Shown here one piece after another: positions 37,701 to 47,728 of a stretch of DNA of 64,000 nucleotides. The position numbers and the translations under genes were made by a program. Position 1 is the first letter of the stretch. Every line of letters starts with the position of its first letter. The notes beneath the pieces were generated by a model. It was not told the DNA's origin and searched no databases. It saw only the letters and a program-made list of their open reading frames with translations. Source of the stretch: Aureispira sp. CCB-QB1 (lineage in GTDB: Bacteria; Bacteroidota; Bacteroidia; Chitinophagales; Saprospiraceae); assembly GCF_000724545.1 (NCBI RefSeq), contig NZ_JHBV01000013.1:18495-82494 (forward strand). Direction: 5' to 3'.

Positions 37701-37927
37701 ATGTAGGATATGATTAAAGTGGCCGTATCTGTGCTGAGGGTTAGTTCAAATGCTCCTGTTTCGGAGGTGACGGTGTTGTTGTTGCTTGAGTTTTTTTCGT
37801 AAACCAAAGCTCCAATTAAAGGTTCTTGTGATTCTTGATCAATTACTTTGCCCTTGACAGTCTGTTGTGCTATACTGTTTAAAGAAAGTAATACCAATAG
37901 AAATCCCAGAAGAAATCCCTGTCTCAT
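34730..37927 (-). CDS. susC: SusC/RagA-family TonB-linked outer-membrane transporter
   Basis: About 1,065 residues from the preferred ATG at 37927, which gives the signal peptide MRQGFLLGFLLVLLSLNSIAQ (the frame is open to 37969). A carboxypeptidase-like regulatory domain (VKGKVIDQESQEPLIGALVYEK) follows, then the plug with LKEIVVTALGIEREKKALGYATQE and the family marker around SINILKGPSATALYGSRAANGVVVITTK. The rest is a 22-strand beta-barrel ending in the typical aromatic C-terminus (SFGFSINLTL). It imports nutrients using TonB energy, together with SusD. A small gap of 58 bp separates the two genes. Confidence 0.93.
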   Translation of the reverse strand: MRQGFLLGFLLVLLSLNSIAQQTVKGKVIDQESQEPLIGALVYEKNSSNNNTVTSETGAFELTLSTDTATLIISYIGMVTKEVKTEGNRPLTITLGFDTENLKEIVVTALGIEREKKALGYATQEIDGAVLQEVRQENVVNSLAGRVAGVQITNGSSGVGSSSHIFIRGQSSLSGQNQALFVVDGVPISNELITNQTENDATGFQEVDYGNGAGEISSDDIESINILKGPSATALYGSRAANGVVVITTKTGKGKKGIGVSINSSFTAESLFRLPQYQNEYGQGTNGNFEYVDGTSSGGGQIVSFGPRLDGRLLPQFDGPSTSVAGEAIRGGDIIGRNGNAITPTPWIARPDNIRSFFRTGLTFTNNVALTGANDKGYFRISYTNIDNQGIIPGTDLKRHSFAVSGGYQLTPKLSARTYINFINSNSSNRPASGYGSENIMYLFTWMGRQVDVAALKDYWQRGQEGLAQFNYNYAWMDNPYLAMLENRNGFNKNRIINNTSVAYQLMDGLKIRLRNGIDFYNDLRTSQRAFSSQRFRNGAYREDEVTFSEVNTDFLLSYDKTINDDWQFSVALGGNLMNQQFSYLSTSAKELSVPGIYNFGNSRVPLSNIQYRQQKQIMSVYALGQIAFRSSIFLDVTVRNDWSSTLPTANNSYAYYAFSLSAIISDLIKMPKAISLIKVRASVASVGNDTDPYNLNNTFAFGQLYGSNPTVTNSSTLLNSQLQPERSTAYEFGGDFRFFQGRLGLDFTYYNNISSNQIIELPTSTASGYTSKIANGGKIQSTGVEAILTATPVRTKDFQWNLFANFSRNVSTVIELPEGVEQYVTGAARVYDRSDRSVFYIATEGGRIGDMYGTGLLEVDGKHVYDANGNPVKDPNLRLLGNYNPDFILGFGTELSWKGISLGVLFDWRQGGTIVSRTLAIASTSGALASTLEGRETGIVGTGVVNVGTDQTPVYVDNTTAIPAQDYYNQFYDRDNEANALYDASYLKLREVRLSYSLPQQLVQKIHFTGIKFSFIAKNLAVVTENPHFDPELAAMQGRNFTFGVEDMSYPSSRSFGFSINLTL

Positions 37928-38068
37928 AAACTTAATTTTTAGTAATAGTAATAGAATGGTAATAACCAAGTAGTTGGAGATGGTATACCAATACTTAGCA
38001 TTAATTTTTTTTTCAGAAAGAGGGGGATCTATCTTATAACAATGAAAATGAAAGAGAATGTATGTCCG

Positions 38069-38764
38069 TTAGACATGGAAGGGCGGAGGACGATTGTAGT
38101 GATAGATGTAATAATTGATAGTACCTTGTAAGCGATTCTGAAAACAGGGCAAGAAAGTATGAGAACTATTAATCAGTTGCTTTAATCGAAAATTAAAGTT
38201 ATAGTTGGTACCTGATTTTAAGAACTGCATTAAGTCGTAAAACGAGTCAATGTCTTGTAGTTTTTGAGTCGAATAGATCGTTGCATCTCGATTCAAAAAA
38301 TAGTTTTTTAGGTGCTCAAAGATAGCCTCCGATTCCCATTCAAGATTGGCAAATATAGTTTTGTCAAACTGCGCCCGATGAAAACCAATTAGGTAAACAC
38401 CGCCATCGTTTGAGGCACCTAATGTAGCTTGTGTCGTGCTAATTTGTTGTGCCGCATTTTGCAGCAATCTACTAGAGATATCTGGTGTGTCTGTTCCTAT
38501 AACCAGTACTTGGTTAAAACCTGCTTGAAAAACAGTAGCAACAGAATTGCTTAAACGTTCTCCTAAGTTGTCCCCAACTTGTTGATTGGAGTTGATTTCA
38601 ATAACTGAAAAGCTAGTTTGTTGAGCCGCACGACGAGTTTTTGCAATCAATTCTGCACATATCTTTTGGTTGGTTCCATAAGATAACCGATCTCCCGAAA
38701 GCTTGTGTTTGGCTTCGGCACCAGAGGTTCTGGTAAAGATGAGTATGGCAGTTTGTTGGTGCAT
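38069..38764 (-). CDS. DUF2064 / TIGR04282 glycosyltransferase-like protein
   Basis: A 231-residue nucleotidyltransferase-fold protein of the DUF2064 family: AILIFTRTSGAEAKHKLSG at the start, then VLVIGTDTPDISSRLLQNA (the metal-binding DTPD site) and TLGASNDGGVYLIGFHR. Members annotated under TIGR04282 are linked to arsenosugar synthesis in some bacteria. The ArsM cluster lies 11 kb away on the other strand, so that link is speculative here. It is directly upstream of susC, with 140 bp between. Confidence 0.8.
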   Translation of the reverse strand: MHQQTAILIFTRTSGAEAKHKLSGDRLSYGTNQKICAELIAKTRRAAQQTSFSVIEINSNQQVGDNLGERLSNSVATVFQAGFNQVLVIGTDTPDISSRLLQNAAQQISTTQATLGASNDGGVYLIGFHRAQFDKTIFANLEWESEAIFEHLKNYFLNRDATIYSTQKLQDIDSFYDLMQFLKSGTNYNFNFRLKQLINSSHTFLPCFQNRLQGTINYYIYHYNRPPPFHV

Positions 38765-39043
38765 AAATCTATTTCGTGTGAGCTAATTCACTCATTTGGG
38801 GACTTCTATCAATGTCTAAATGTATAGATTCATTTTCAAGAAAAAAAGATATTGAGAAATAAATGTTAAAAAAGGATGTTTTTATGACAGAGAGCTGGCA
38901 TTTGATTGAGCATAAGTTTTTTAGTGGCAAAGTGAGTAGAAAGTATTTGGAAGAATGGCTGTTTGTAAATAAAAATGTATTTTGAACCACTTTAATAATT
39001 TCTTAGTATACTACTTTATAATAACGAATTACTAAACAACAAT

Positions 39044-39787
39044 ATGAACCACGAGTTGTCCCCTGAAGATTTAGATCAAATCAAAGCACTTCTTTCCAGC
39101 AATCAACTAGAAAATAATGAAATTGTCTTTTCTATTTTAGAAGGTTATGGTTTAATCCCAAGTGGAGTCCGAAACTTTTTTAACAATAGATATAAATATA
39201 AAATAGGAGAGCAGAAATTTCGATACCAAGGAGGCGAGAATATCCTAGACATTCGAGTAAAAAGGAATAATATTTACTTTTATTTGAACTTGAATGATTT
39301 GAAATTAAAAGAAATTCCAGCAGAAATTGGACTTATTCAAAATCTAAAAGAAATCAATTTAAGCCAAAATAACTTGACCAGTATCCCCGAAGAGTTGACG
39401 AATTTAAAATATGTCGAAAAATTAAGTATAGCGTATAATAAGAATATTCATACAGATTGTTTTCAAATTATTCAAAAATTCAGACAACTCAAAGTGCTGA
39501 ATATAAGTGGGTGTAGTTTGACCTCATTTCCCGAAGAATTATTAGATATGAAGGGGCTAGAGGTGATTTATTTAGAATCTAATATGTTAACTACATTGCC
39601 GTCTGAAATTTCTCAATTAGAGAATTTATACTATTTGGATTTAAGCAGAAATTGCTTTTCAAAATTTCCCTATCAGTTGTATAATACCCCAAGTCTAGAG
39701 ACACTATTGATGGAATATAATCGATTCACACCAGCCCAAATCGTAGCTTTAAAAAGAAGCAAAAAGAAAATTAAAATTAAATTTTGA
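39044..39787 (+). CDS. cytoplasmic leucine-rich-repeat protein
   Basis: A 247-residue protein without signal peptide. After an N-terminal part (residues 1-75) that I do not recognise, six leucine-rich repeats follow from about residue 83: LKEINLSQNNLTSIPEELTNL, LKVLNISGCSLTSFPEELLDM, LYYLDLSRNCFSKFPYQLYNT, each about 23 residues. This is the same repeat class as the secreted LRR protein at 15 kb, but a different N-terminus. It likely acts in protein binding; nothing else is inferred. Confidence 0.75.
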   Translation: MNHELSPEDLDQIKALLSSNQLENNEIVFSILEGYGLIPSGVRNFFNNRYKYKIGEQKFRYQGGENILDIRVKRNNIYFYLNLNDLKLKEIPAEIGLIQNLKEINLSQNNLTSIPEELTNLKYVEKLSIAYNKNIHTDCFQIIQKFRQLKVLNISGCSLTSFPEELLDMKGLEVIYLESNMLTTLPSEISQLENLYYLDLSRNCFSKFPYQLYNTPSLETLLMEYNRFTPAQIVALKRSKKKIKIKF

Positions 39788-40431
39788 TAGTTTTTGTTAT
39801 GGTTATTTTGTGTGTTTATATTGGAAGATATGTTGTGCAGAAGAGTTGTATAAAATGAGCCACATGGAAAATGAAAAATTATAACTTTTAACTGTACAGA
39901 TTATAAAGTGAAGGTGCGTGAAATAAATTATTTGTTTTATGTATTTTAAATATTTTTAAATTGTATTTACTTGTTAGCTAGGTTGTTTTGTAGTGTTTTT
40001 TATTTATTTAATTTGTTGTGTTTGTGAAGAGATAAGCTTGATTATCAAAAGTTAAAGACTAGACACAACTAAATAGTAAGAATGCGGATAAGTATTAATC
40101 CAAAATGGCAAAAAAATAAATCACAATGGCAAGAATGTGCCCTTGTATTTGTCATAAAAAAATGTATATTGCAACTCGATTACAATATGTAGAACATTAA
40201 AATAGTAATATCTTTGTAAGATATACAATGCCTTCCCTCGAACATTCTAACTATATTAAAATCTTCTATGGTTAAATCGTAATATTCCCAATATTCCTTT
40301 TAATGTAAAACTCTTCCAAATTGCAATCCAAATTTATCTATTGCAAAAAAATTAAGGCATGAAAATGTCAAACCGCACATAATTTAAATTTAATAATATT
40401 AATTATTTTATAAAATTGAATGCACGTAATT
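39788..40431. other. long leader region of the giant adhesin gene
   Basis: About 640 bp of AT-rich DNA with no gene. A TATCTTTG (40209-40216) matches the Bacteroidota -7 box, but no well-spaced TTTG lies upstream. If it is used, the mRNA has a leader of about 200 nt. Confidence 0.4.
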
Positions 40432-43400
40432 ATGAAGAGAAAAATACACGCTTATCAGATAACCTTTATCCGATTATTACTAGTGGTATTGATTTCGTCC
40501 CATCTTCCTTTTAAAGCGGACAGTCAAACGACAATTTCAGGTGTAGTAAATAGCTATACCAATGTAACAAGTGTCAACGTAGCACCTTGTGAAAGCTCTA
40601 TCACAGTAGGAGATGCTTCGTTATTTTCACCAGGAGACAAAGCACTTATTATTCAAATGAAAGGAGCAGATGTAGATTTAACCAATACGGCTGCATTTGG
40701 CTCTATTACCAATTACAACAGTGCGGGGTTGTACGAGTTTTTTACAATTATTGATGTGAATGTAGGTGCCAATACAATTGTAACAGGTAGTTTTAACAAT
40801 ACTTACGATCCTGCAGGGTTGGTTCAGTTAGTTAGAGTACCTAGTTATGATAATGTCACCATCAATGGAAACTTAACTGGTCAAGCATGGAATGGTACTA
40901 CTGGAGGAGTGATTGCAGTATATGCGACCAATACGGTTGATTTGGCAGCAGATATTGATGCTTCTCAACTTGGTTTTAGAGGGATCACAACACCTAGTTC
41001 AGCATCCAACTGTTTGGCAACAGACTATTCTTTTAACAATACTAGCCCTGATGGGGCAGACAAAGGAGAAGGAATTGCTATTACAAATGCCAATTTTGCA
41101 AGAGGTCGAGGGGCATGGGCTAATGCTGGAGGAGGTGCCAATATCCACAATGCCGGTGGCGGTGGTGGTGGAAATGGCGGTGCTGGTGGTCGTGGTGGAG
41201 AGCAGTGGCAAGGCTGTGGAAATACCTTAGCTGCTGGACCTAACCAATTTGCAACAGGAGGTGTTGGTGGACACGCCATGCCTATAGGACCTTCTTTTAA
41301 CCGTTTGTTTTTAGGTGGAACAGGAGGATCAGGAGATTCTAATAATGGTTTCGCTTCTAATAATACAGAAGGAGGAGGAATTGTAATTATTCGTGCTAGT
41401 CATTTAAATGGTAACGGTTTTACGATTAGAGCAATCGGAGGAACGGTTCCTGTTAGTGCCAATGGGGCAATTGACGGTGGTTCTGGTGGTGGCGCTGGAG
41501 GAAGTGTTTGTTTGGATTTGCAAACAATTGGAGCATCTGCTTTAACAGTAGATGTTCATGGTGGAGATGGTCAAGATATTGATTATCGTGGAGATGATGC
41601 ACACGGTCCTGGTGGCGGTGGCGGTGGTGGTATTTTGTGGCATAACTTACCAACCTTGCCTGCCAATGTAGTGGTGGTTAATAATGGAGGAAGAGAAGGT
41701 CGTATGTTACAAGCTCCTAACGCTGGTACGCCTAATGGTGCTCTTGCTGGAGCCTCAGGAAGAGTAATTACTAGTTTAGTTTTACAAGAAATAGATGATA
41801 GAGACAACGATGGTTTAAGTGCCAGTTGTGATATTGATGATGATAACGATGGTATTCCAGATGTTGTAGAAATTTGTGGTTTGGGAGCAACTGATTTTAC
41901 TTGTGTAGGTGGAACAGATCCTGGATTAGATGATGACGGCGATGGTATTATTAATTACAGAGATCCTGATTATTGTGTTTTGAATGCTAATGGTGTGTGT
42001 GCCTCAATGGACACCGATGGTGATGGCGTGCCCAACCATTTGGATTTAGATGCGGATAATGATGGTATAGCAGATATTATAGAAGCTGGCGGTGTTGATA
42101 CTGATGGAGATGGAGTTATTGATAATGTTGTTGATCAAAGAATTCCAGGAGGATATTCAGAAAATAGTTGTAGTGCTACCCCTCTAACGATCACAAGTCC
42201 AACGACAATACCAGGCGCAGATGATGGTACTTCAACAATACCCCTTCCTTTTCCTTTTGACTTTTTTGGGAATACTTTTAATGGCAATCTAACAGTCAAT
42301 CTTAATGGCTGGGTTAGCTTTGATGCAATAGCTCCAGGAAATACCTTTAATAATGTTACTTTTCCCAATGCTGCATATACCAATACTATTGCCATGAACT
42401 GGACTGATATTGCTTCTCATAATGGGGGGATTGTACGTCATGGTACAAATGGAACTGCACCCAATCGTATTTTTATTCTAGAATATGTAAATGTGCCTTT
42501 CTTCTCTGGAACAGGAACAACAACAACACAATTGCAACTACACGAAGGAACAAATGAAATAAGAATTGTAACAACTAATTTTAATCCTTCTACAGGAACA
42601 AATACAATGGGGCTAAACCAAAATGGTACAACAGCCTATACGATTACAGGAAGAAATAATGTAGCTTATACGATTACAACACCAGAATGCCGAGGGTTTA
42701 CCTACACTGTAGGAGCTATCCCAAATGGATTAGCGGATATTTATGACGCAAATCCGCTACCTATTTTCGATACAGATGGTGATGGCATTCCTAACTTCTT
42801 AGATTTAGATGCGGATAATGATGGCATTCCAGATATCGTAGAGGCAGGTGGAACAGATGCGAATGGCGATGGACGTGCCGATAATTACACAGACGAAGAT
42901 AACGATGGTTTTAACGATGTAGTAGATGGTGATGTAGGGAATAATGGTACAGCAGAAAATACATCTAATGCATTGGTACTAACAGGTGCCGATGGTAATA
43001 ATGACGGTCTTCCTGATAGTTATCCAGCGAATGATACAGATGGTGATGGCATTTTAGATTATCTAGACTTAGATGCAGATAACGATGGCATTCCAGATGT
43101 AGTGGAAGCAGGAGGAACGGATGTAAATGGCGATGGACGTGCGGATAATTATGCTGATGCGGATGGAGATGGTTTTAACGATGTAGTAGATGGTGACCCA
43201 ACGAATGCATTGGCAGCAGGAACAGATACGAATGGAGCGAATACATCAGATGCACTGATAGTAACAGGTGCAGATACCAATGGTGACGGTGCTCCGAATA
43301 GCTATCCAGAAGGTGATACGGATGGAGATGGTGTTTTAGATTATCTAGACTTAGACGCAGATAACGATGGCATTCCAGATGTAGTGGAAGTAGGTGGAAC

Positions 43401-46400
43401 GGATGTAAATGGCGATGGACGTGCGGATAATTATGCTGATGCGGATGGCGATGGTTTTAACGATGTAGTAGATGGCGATCCAACAAATGCTTTAGCGGCA
43501 GGAACAGATACGAATGGAGCGAATACATCGGATGCCTTACAATTGACAGGAACAGATACGAATGGCGATGGTGCGCCGAATAGCTATCCAGAAGGAGACA
43601 TAGACGGTGATGGAGTGTTAGATCAATTAGATTTAGACGCAGATAACGATGGCATTCCAGATGTAGTAGAAGCAGGAGGAACGGATGCAAATGGCGATGG
43701 ACGTGCGGATAATTATGCTGATGCGGATGGAGATGGTTTTAACGATGTGGTAGATGGCGACCCAACGAATGCATTGGCAGCAGGAACAGATACGAATGGG
43801 GCGAATACATCGGATGCCTTGCAATTGACAGGAACAGATACGAATGGCGATGGTGCGCCGAATAGCTATCCAGAAGGCGATACAGATGGCGATGGTGTTT
43901 TAGATCAATTAGATTTAGATGCAGATAACGATGGCATTCCAGATGTAGTAGAAGCAGGAGGAACGGATGTAAATGGCGATGGACGTGCGGATAATTATGC
44001 TGATGCGGATGGCGATGGTTTTAACGATGTGGTAGATGGCGACCCAACAAATGCTTTAGCAGTAGGAACAGATACGAATGGAGCGAATACATCGGATGCC
44101 TTGCAATTGACGGGAACAGACACGAATGGCGATGGTGCGCCAAATAGTTATCCAGAAGGGGATGCGGATAGAGATGGTGTTCTAGATTACTTAGACTTAG
44201 ATGCAGATAACGATGGCATTCCAGATGTAGTGGAAGCAGGAGGAACGGATGTAAATGGCGATGGACGTGCGGATAATTATGCTGATGGGGATGGAGATGG
44301 TTTTAACGATGTAGTAGATGGTGACCCAACCAATGCGTTGGCAGCAGGAACAGATACGAATGGAGCGAATACATCGGATGCCTTGCAGTTGACAGGTGAA
44401 GATATCAATGGTGATGGTGCGCCAAATAGCTATCCAGAAGGTGATACGGATGGAGATGGTGTTTTGGATCAATTAGATTTAGATGCAGATAACGACGGGA
44501 TTCCAGATGTAGTGGAAGTAGGTGGAACGGATGCAAATGGCGATGGACGTGCAGATAATTATGCTGATGCGGATGGAGATGGTTTTAACGATGTAGTAGA
44601 TGGCGATCCAACAAATGCTTTAGCGGCAGGAACGGATACGAATGGAGCGAATACATCAGATGCCTTGTTATTAACAGGGGCAGATACCAATGGTGATGGG
44701 AAACCAAACAGTATGCCTAACGGTGATTTGGATGGTGATAATGTATACAATCATTTGGATTTGGATGCCGACAACGATGGTATTTTGGATATCGAAGAAG
44801 CAGGCGGAACGGATGCGAATAGAGATGGTCAAGAAGATGCTTATGTGGATGCGGATGGAGATGGCTTTAATGATGTAGTTGATGGCGATCCAACGAATGC
44901 ATTGGCAGCAGGAACAGATACAAACGGAGCGAATAGTGCCAATGCGACTACTCGAACAGGAGCTGATACGGATGGTGACGGTGCACCGAATAGCTATCCA
45001 AATGACAACCAAGATGGTGATAACAATTATAACTTCTTGGATATAGATGCAGACAACGATGGTATTGTTGATAATACAGAAGGACAAGCAACTAGTGCTT
45101 ACATCGCACCCGATAATAACGATGCGGATGGAGATGGAATAGACGATGCTTATGATAATGACGATGCTAATTTTGGTGGATCGGATTCAGGTATTATACC
45201 AAATAATCAAGATGGCGCAGCAGATAATCCAGATTATCTAGATTTGGATACCGACAACGATGGTATCGCGGATGCTATTGAAGGGCATGATACAAATGGT
45301 GATGGTGTTGTAAATGGTGCCGATAGTCCAAATGCCAATACAGGCTTATCAGGTGGTACAACTGACGCGGATGGTGATGGTTTGTTGGATGGTTATGATA
45401 ACAATACAGCAAGTACCAATGCAACTAATACAGGATTGAATCCGAATGCTCATCCAGATGCTAAAAATGAGATTACAGTTGAGCGTGATTGGAGAGAGGG
45501 CAATACAACTTATGTTGTTAACGATGTTAATTCGACACCATTAAATGTAACGGTTACAGGTAATGTCTTGACGAATGATTATGATCAAGAAGGAAATGTG
45601 CAAGGAGTGACTGGAAACATTGAAATCGATACAGATGGAGATGGCATCCCTGAAACAGGTGCTGGTTTAGGAACAGGAGTAACGGTTGGTGGTGTGAATG
45701 AAGATGGTACTCCAACTGCAAACGCAGGAACCTTGACTCAAAATGCCGATGGTACGTATACTTTTGTCCCAACAACAGGCTTTGTTGGAGAAGTAACTTA
45801 TCATTATCAAGCATGTGATAATGCTACTCCTCAAATTTGTGGTGAAGCAGCTGTAACCATCGATGTAGAACCTGCTCCAACGACAGACAATGGAGAATTG
45901 GCTTTAGCACCAGATGTCAATACAACATACGATGATGTAGTGGTAAATGGTCAAGTGTTAGCAAATGACAATGACCCAGATGGTGATAATATTTTGGTAA
46001 CAGGAAACATTCAAACAGATACAGATGGTGATGGAACCGTAGATGCAACAGTAGCTCTAAGTACGCCAACAACAATTGGTGGCGTTGATCAAAAAGGGAA
46101 CCCAGTTGTAAATGCAGGAACCTTGACTCAAAATGCCAACGGTACCTATACTTTTGATCCTGTTGCTGGATTCATAGGTGTGATAGAATATATTTACACG
46201 GCTTGTGATGATGGGACACCAATTACTTGCGAACAAACAACGGTAACCATTAATGTTTTGCCAAGGGTGTATAATAGTACCAATGCAATAGATGACGAAG
46301 AGTTTGTAGACAAAGGAGCAACTTTAAATGATAATGTTTTGGCAAATGATACGGATGTAGAGGGCGATAATCAAGTCGGTGGAGTGTCATTAGTGACAGG

Positions 46401-47631
46401 TCCGACCAATGGTAGTTTGACCTTGAATCCAGATGGAACATACACTTACACGCCAACTGATCCTAATTTTGTTGGTAACGATGAATTTGTATACAGTGTA
46501 TGTGACAATGGAAGCCCTCAAGTATGTGACACAGCAACTGTTTATATTACAATTTTGGATGTGAACAAGGATTATAGCGAAACTGGAGTTTATGGTGTGG
46601 CATGGCATAGAGCTATAAGAGATGGTAACGGAGATAACGTATTAGACGGTGGTACCGATGTTTGGTTGGGATCAAATACAGATTTTGAAACAGGAAGCTT
46701 AGTATTAGATAACTTTGATGATGGGATAACAATTGGTGCAGGTCCTGGAGAATTTCCTACTGCTGTGGTCGCTAATCAAGTATTTAACTTGGATATAACT
46801 GTTAATTCTACGGTTGCAGATAATGTATTCTATGGTCTATGGATTGATTGGGATAACAATGGAGCGTATGACGATTTTTATACAGGAAACGTAGCAACAG
46901 CGAGCCCAACAACAACAACGATTGCAGTAACGGTACCTGGAACATACAATGGGACCGAAACCGTGAATATTCGATTGAGAGCGGACGATGATGCATTTGC
47001 AGTAGGAGATTTTGCTGGAGGAAGAACGAATGGAGAGGTAGAGGATTATCAAGCATTGGTTGTCGATTTGCCAGTAGAGTTGTTATACTTCGATGCAAAA
47101 TTGAAAGACAAAAACATTGGTGTCTTAAGTTGGGCAACCGAAAATGAATTGAATAATGCTGGTTATGAAGTAGAACATGCATTACCAACGACAGGAACAC
47201 CTGTATTTGAGCAAATAGGTTATGTAGATGGTGCAGGAACTACTTCAATGCAACAGTTTTATACTTACGAAGTACCTCGCTTAGTTTCAGGAGTACACTA
47301 CTTCCGCTTGAAGCAAGTAGACTTTGATGGCACATCGACTTATACTCAAATTCGAGCTTTAAGAGTAGAGGAAACTTTAGTTCAGAAGTTATTCCCAACG
47401 CTATTGCACCAAGGAAGCAATACTGTTTATATCCAAGTAGAGAAAGACGATAATTACAAGATAGAAGTACTGACAACTTTAGGACAAGTTGTAGAATCTT
47501 ATACCAAAGAAATACAATCTAGCAATTATCACGAATTGAGATTGGCTACGGATCGTTATCCATCAGGAGTCTATTTAATACGAGTAAGTAATGGTACCAA
47601 TGCATTTACTGAAAAAATAAGAATAGAATAG
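40432..47631 (+). CDS. giant T9SS-secreted adhesin-like protein with Asp-rich tandem repeats
   Basis: About 2,400 residues (ATG at 40432 preferred; 40420 adds four) with a signal peptide. From the 5' end the gene encodes: a Gly-rich beta-helix-like region (40900-41760); Asp-rich TSP3-like repeats (41790-42130) of the form DxDxDGxxD; a jelly-roll-like domain (42170-42720); a degenerate repeat (42769-43032); six near-identical 282-bp units (43033-44724); a divergent unit and more Asp-rich sequence; three cadherin/VCBS-like domains (45520-46560) with ADGTYTFVPTTGFVGEVTYHYQ-type cores; a GEVED domain (46580-47070); and a T9SS type A sorting domain (47370-47631). It is surely exported and calcium-binding; adhesion or gliding is inferred. 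A terminator follows. Confidence 0.9.
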   Translation: MKRKIHAYQITFIRLLLVVLISSHLPFKADSQTTISGVVNSYTNVTSVNVAPCESSITVGDASLFSPGDKALIIQMKGADVDLTNTAAFGSITNYNSAGLYEFFTIIDVNVGANTIVTGSFNNTYDPAGLVQLVRVPSYDNVTINGNLTGQAWNGTTGGVIAVYATNTVDLAADIDASQLGFRGITTPSSASNCLATDYSFNNTSPDGADKGEGIAITNANFARGRGAWANAGGGANIHNAGGGGGGNGGAGGRGGEQWQGCGNTLAAGPNQFATGGVGGHAMPIGPSFNRLFLGGTGGSGDSNNGFASNNTEGGGIVIIRASHLNGNGFTIRAIGGTVPVSANGAIDGGSGGGAGGSVCLDLQTIGASALTVDVHGGDGQDIDYRGDDAHGPGGGGGGGILWHNLPTLPANVVVVNNGGREGRMLQAPNAGTPNGALAGASGRVITSLVLQEIDDRDNDGLSASCDIDDDNDGIPDVVEICGLGATDFTCVGGTDPGLDDDGDGIINYRDPDYCVLNANGVCASMDTDGDGVPNHLDLDADNDGIADIIEAGGVDTDGDGVIDNVVDQRIPGGYSENSCSATPLTITSPTTIPGADDGTSTIPLPFPFDFFGNTFNGNLTVNLNGWVSFDAIAPGNTFNNVTFPNAAYTNTIAMNWTDIASHNGGIVRHGTNGTAPNRIFILEYVNVPFFSGTGTTTTQLQLHEGTNEIRIVTTNFNPSTGTNTMGLNQNGTTAYTITGRNNVAYTITTPECRGFTYTVGAIPNGLADIYDANPLPIFDTDGDGIPNFLDLDADNDGIPDIVEAGGTDANGDGRADNYTDEDNDGFNDVVDGDVGNNGTAENTSNALVLTGADGNNDGLPDSYPANDTDGDGILDYLDLDADNDGIPDVVEAGGTDVNGDGRADNYADADGDGFNDVVDGDPTNALAAGTDTNGANTSDALIVTGADTNGDGAPNSYPEGDTDGDGVLDYLDLDADNDGIPDVVEVGGTDVNGDGRADNYADADGDGFNDVVDGDPTNALAAGTDTNGANTSDALQLTGTDTNGDGAPNSYPEGDIDGDGVLDQLDLDADNDGIPDVVEAGGTDANGDGRADNYADADGDGFNDVVDGDPTNALAAGTDTNGANTSDALQLTGTDTNGDGAPNSYPEGDTDGDGVLDQLDLDADNDGIPDVVEAGGTDVNGDGRADNYADADGDGFNDVVDGDPTNALAVGTDTNGANTSDALQLTGTDTNGDGAPNSYPEGDADRDGVLDYLDLDADNDGIPDVVEAGGTDVNGDGRADNYADGDGDGFNDVVDGDPTNALAAGTDTNGANTSDALQLTGEDINGDGAPNSYPEGDTDGDGVLDQLDLDADNDGIPDVVEVGGTDANGDGRADNYADADGDGFNDVVDGDPTNALAAGTDTNGANTSDALLLTGADTNGDGKPNSMPNGDLDGDNVYNHLDLDADNDGILDIEEAGGTDANRDGQEDAYVDADGDGFNDVVDGDPTNALAAGTDTNGANSANATTRTGADTDGDGAPNSYPNDNQDGDNNYNFLDIDADNDGIVDNTEGQATSAYIAPDNNDADGDGIDDAYDNDDANFGGSDSGIIPNNQDGAADNPDYLDLDTDNDGIADAIEGHDTNGDGVVNGADSPNANTGLSGGTTDADGDGLLDGYDNNTASTNATNTGLNPNAHPDAKNEITVERDWREGNTTYVVNDVNSTPLNVTVTGNVLTNDYDQEGNVQGVTGNIEIDTDGDGIPETGAGLGTGVTVGGVNEDGTPTANAGTLTQNADGTYTFVPTTGFVGEVTYHYQACDNATPQICGEAAVTIDVEPAPTTDNGELALAPDVNTTYDDVVVNGQVLANDNDPDGDNILVTGNIQTDTDGDGTVDATVALSTPTTIGGVDQKGNPVVNAGTLTQNANGTYTFDPVAGFIGVIEYIYTACDDGTPITCEQTTVTINVLPRVYNSTNAIDDEEFVDKGATLNDNVLANDTDVEGDNQVGGVSLVTGPTNGSLTLNPDGTYTYTPTDPNFVGNDEFVYSVCDNGSPQVCDTATVYITILDVNKDYSETGVYGVAWHRAIRDGNGDNVLDGGTDVWLGSNTDFETGSLVLDNFDDGITIGAGPGEFPTAVVANQVFNLDITVNSTVADNVFYGLWIDWDNNGAYDDFYTGNVATASPTTTTIAVTVPGTYNGTETVNIRLRADDDAFAVGDFAGGRTNGEVEDYQALVVDLPVELLYFDAKLKDKNIGVLSWATENELNNAGYEVEHALPTTGTPVFEQIGYVDGAGTTSMQQFYTYEVPRLVSGVHYFRLKQVDFDGTSTYTQIRALRVEETLVQKLFPTLLHQGSNTVYIQVEKDDNYKIEVLTTLGQVVESYTKEIQSSNYHELRLATDRYPSGVYLIRVSNGTNAFTEKIRIE
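43033..44724 (+). repeat. six tandem 282-bp coding repeats
   Basis: Units start at 43033, 43315, 43597, 43879, 44161 and 44443. Each encodes 94 residues: DTDGDGVLDYLDLDADNDG, then IPDVVEAGGTDVNGDGRADN, YADADGDGFNDVVDGDPTNA and LAAGTDTNGANTSDALQLTG, ending NGDGAPNSYPEG. Differences between copies are few substitutions (DYL/DQL, AGG/VGG, TD/AD). A diverged unit precedes (42769-43032) and another follows (44725-45006). Confidence 0.92.
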
Positions 47632-47651
47632 TCTTAAGTGACTTAGAAGCA

Positions 47652-47693
47652 TAAAAAAGGCTCTAACTAAATTTTAGTTAGGGCTTTTTTTTA
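47652..47693. terminator. bidirectional terminator between convergent genes
   Basis: AAAAAAGGCTCTAACTAA pairs with TTAGTTAGGGCTTTTTT (one G-U or mismatch in the middle), with A and T runs on both sides. It serves the giant gene and the convergent minus-strand gene. Confidence 0.8.
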
Positions 47694-47728
47694 TTAGAAT
47701 TTTCCTTACATTTTATGGTTTAAAAAGA

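Noticed and set aside
38069..38764. DUF2064 gene as part of the arsenic system
   Set aside because: The TIGR04282 name mentions arsenosugars, but it is 11 kb from arsM on the other strand and has no SigZ-type promoter that I can see.
43033..44724. Regular repeats that could suggest a CRISPR array
   Set aside because: The period is 282 bp, the repeats are coding and in frame, and there are no variable spacers.
42135..47476. Many frames opposite the giant adhesin gene
   Set aside because: They are shadows of the Asp/Gly-rich codon pattern on the other strand.
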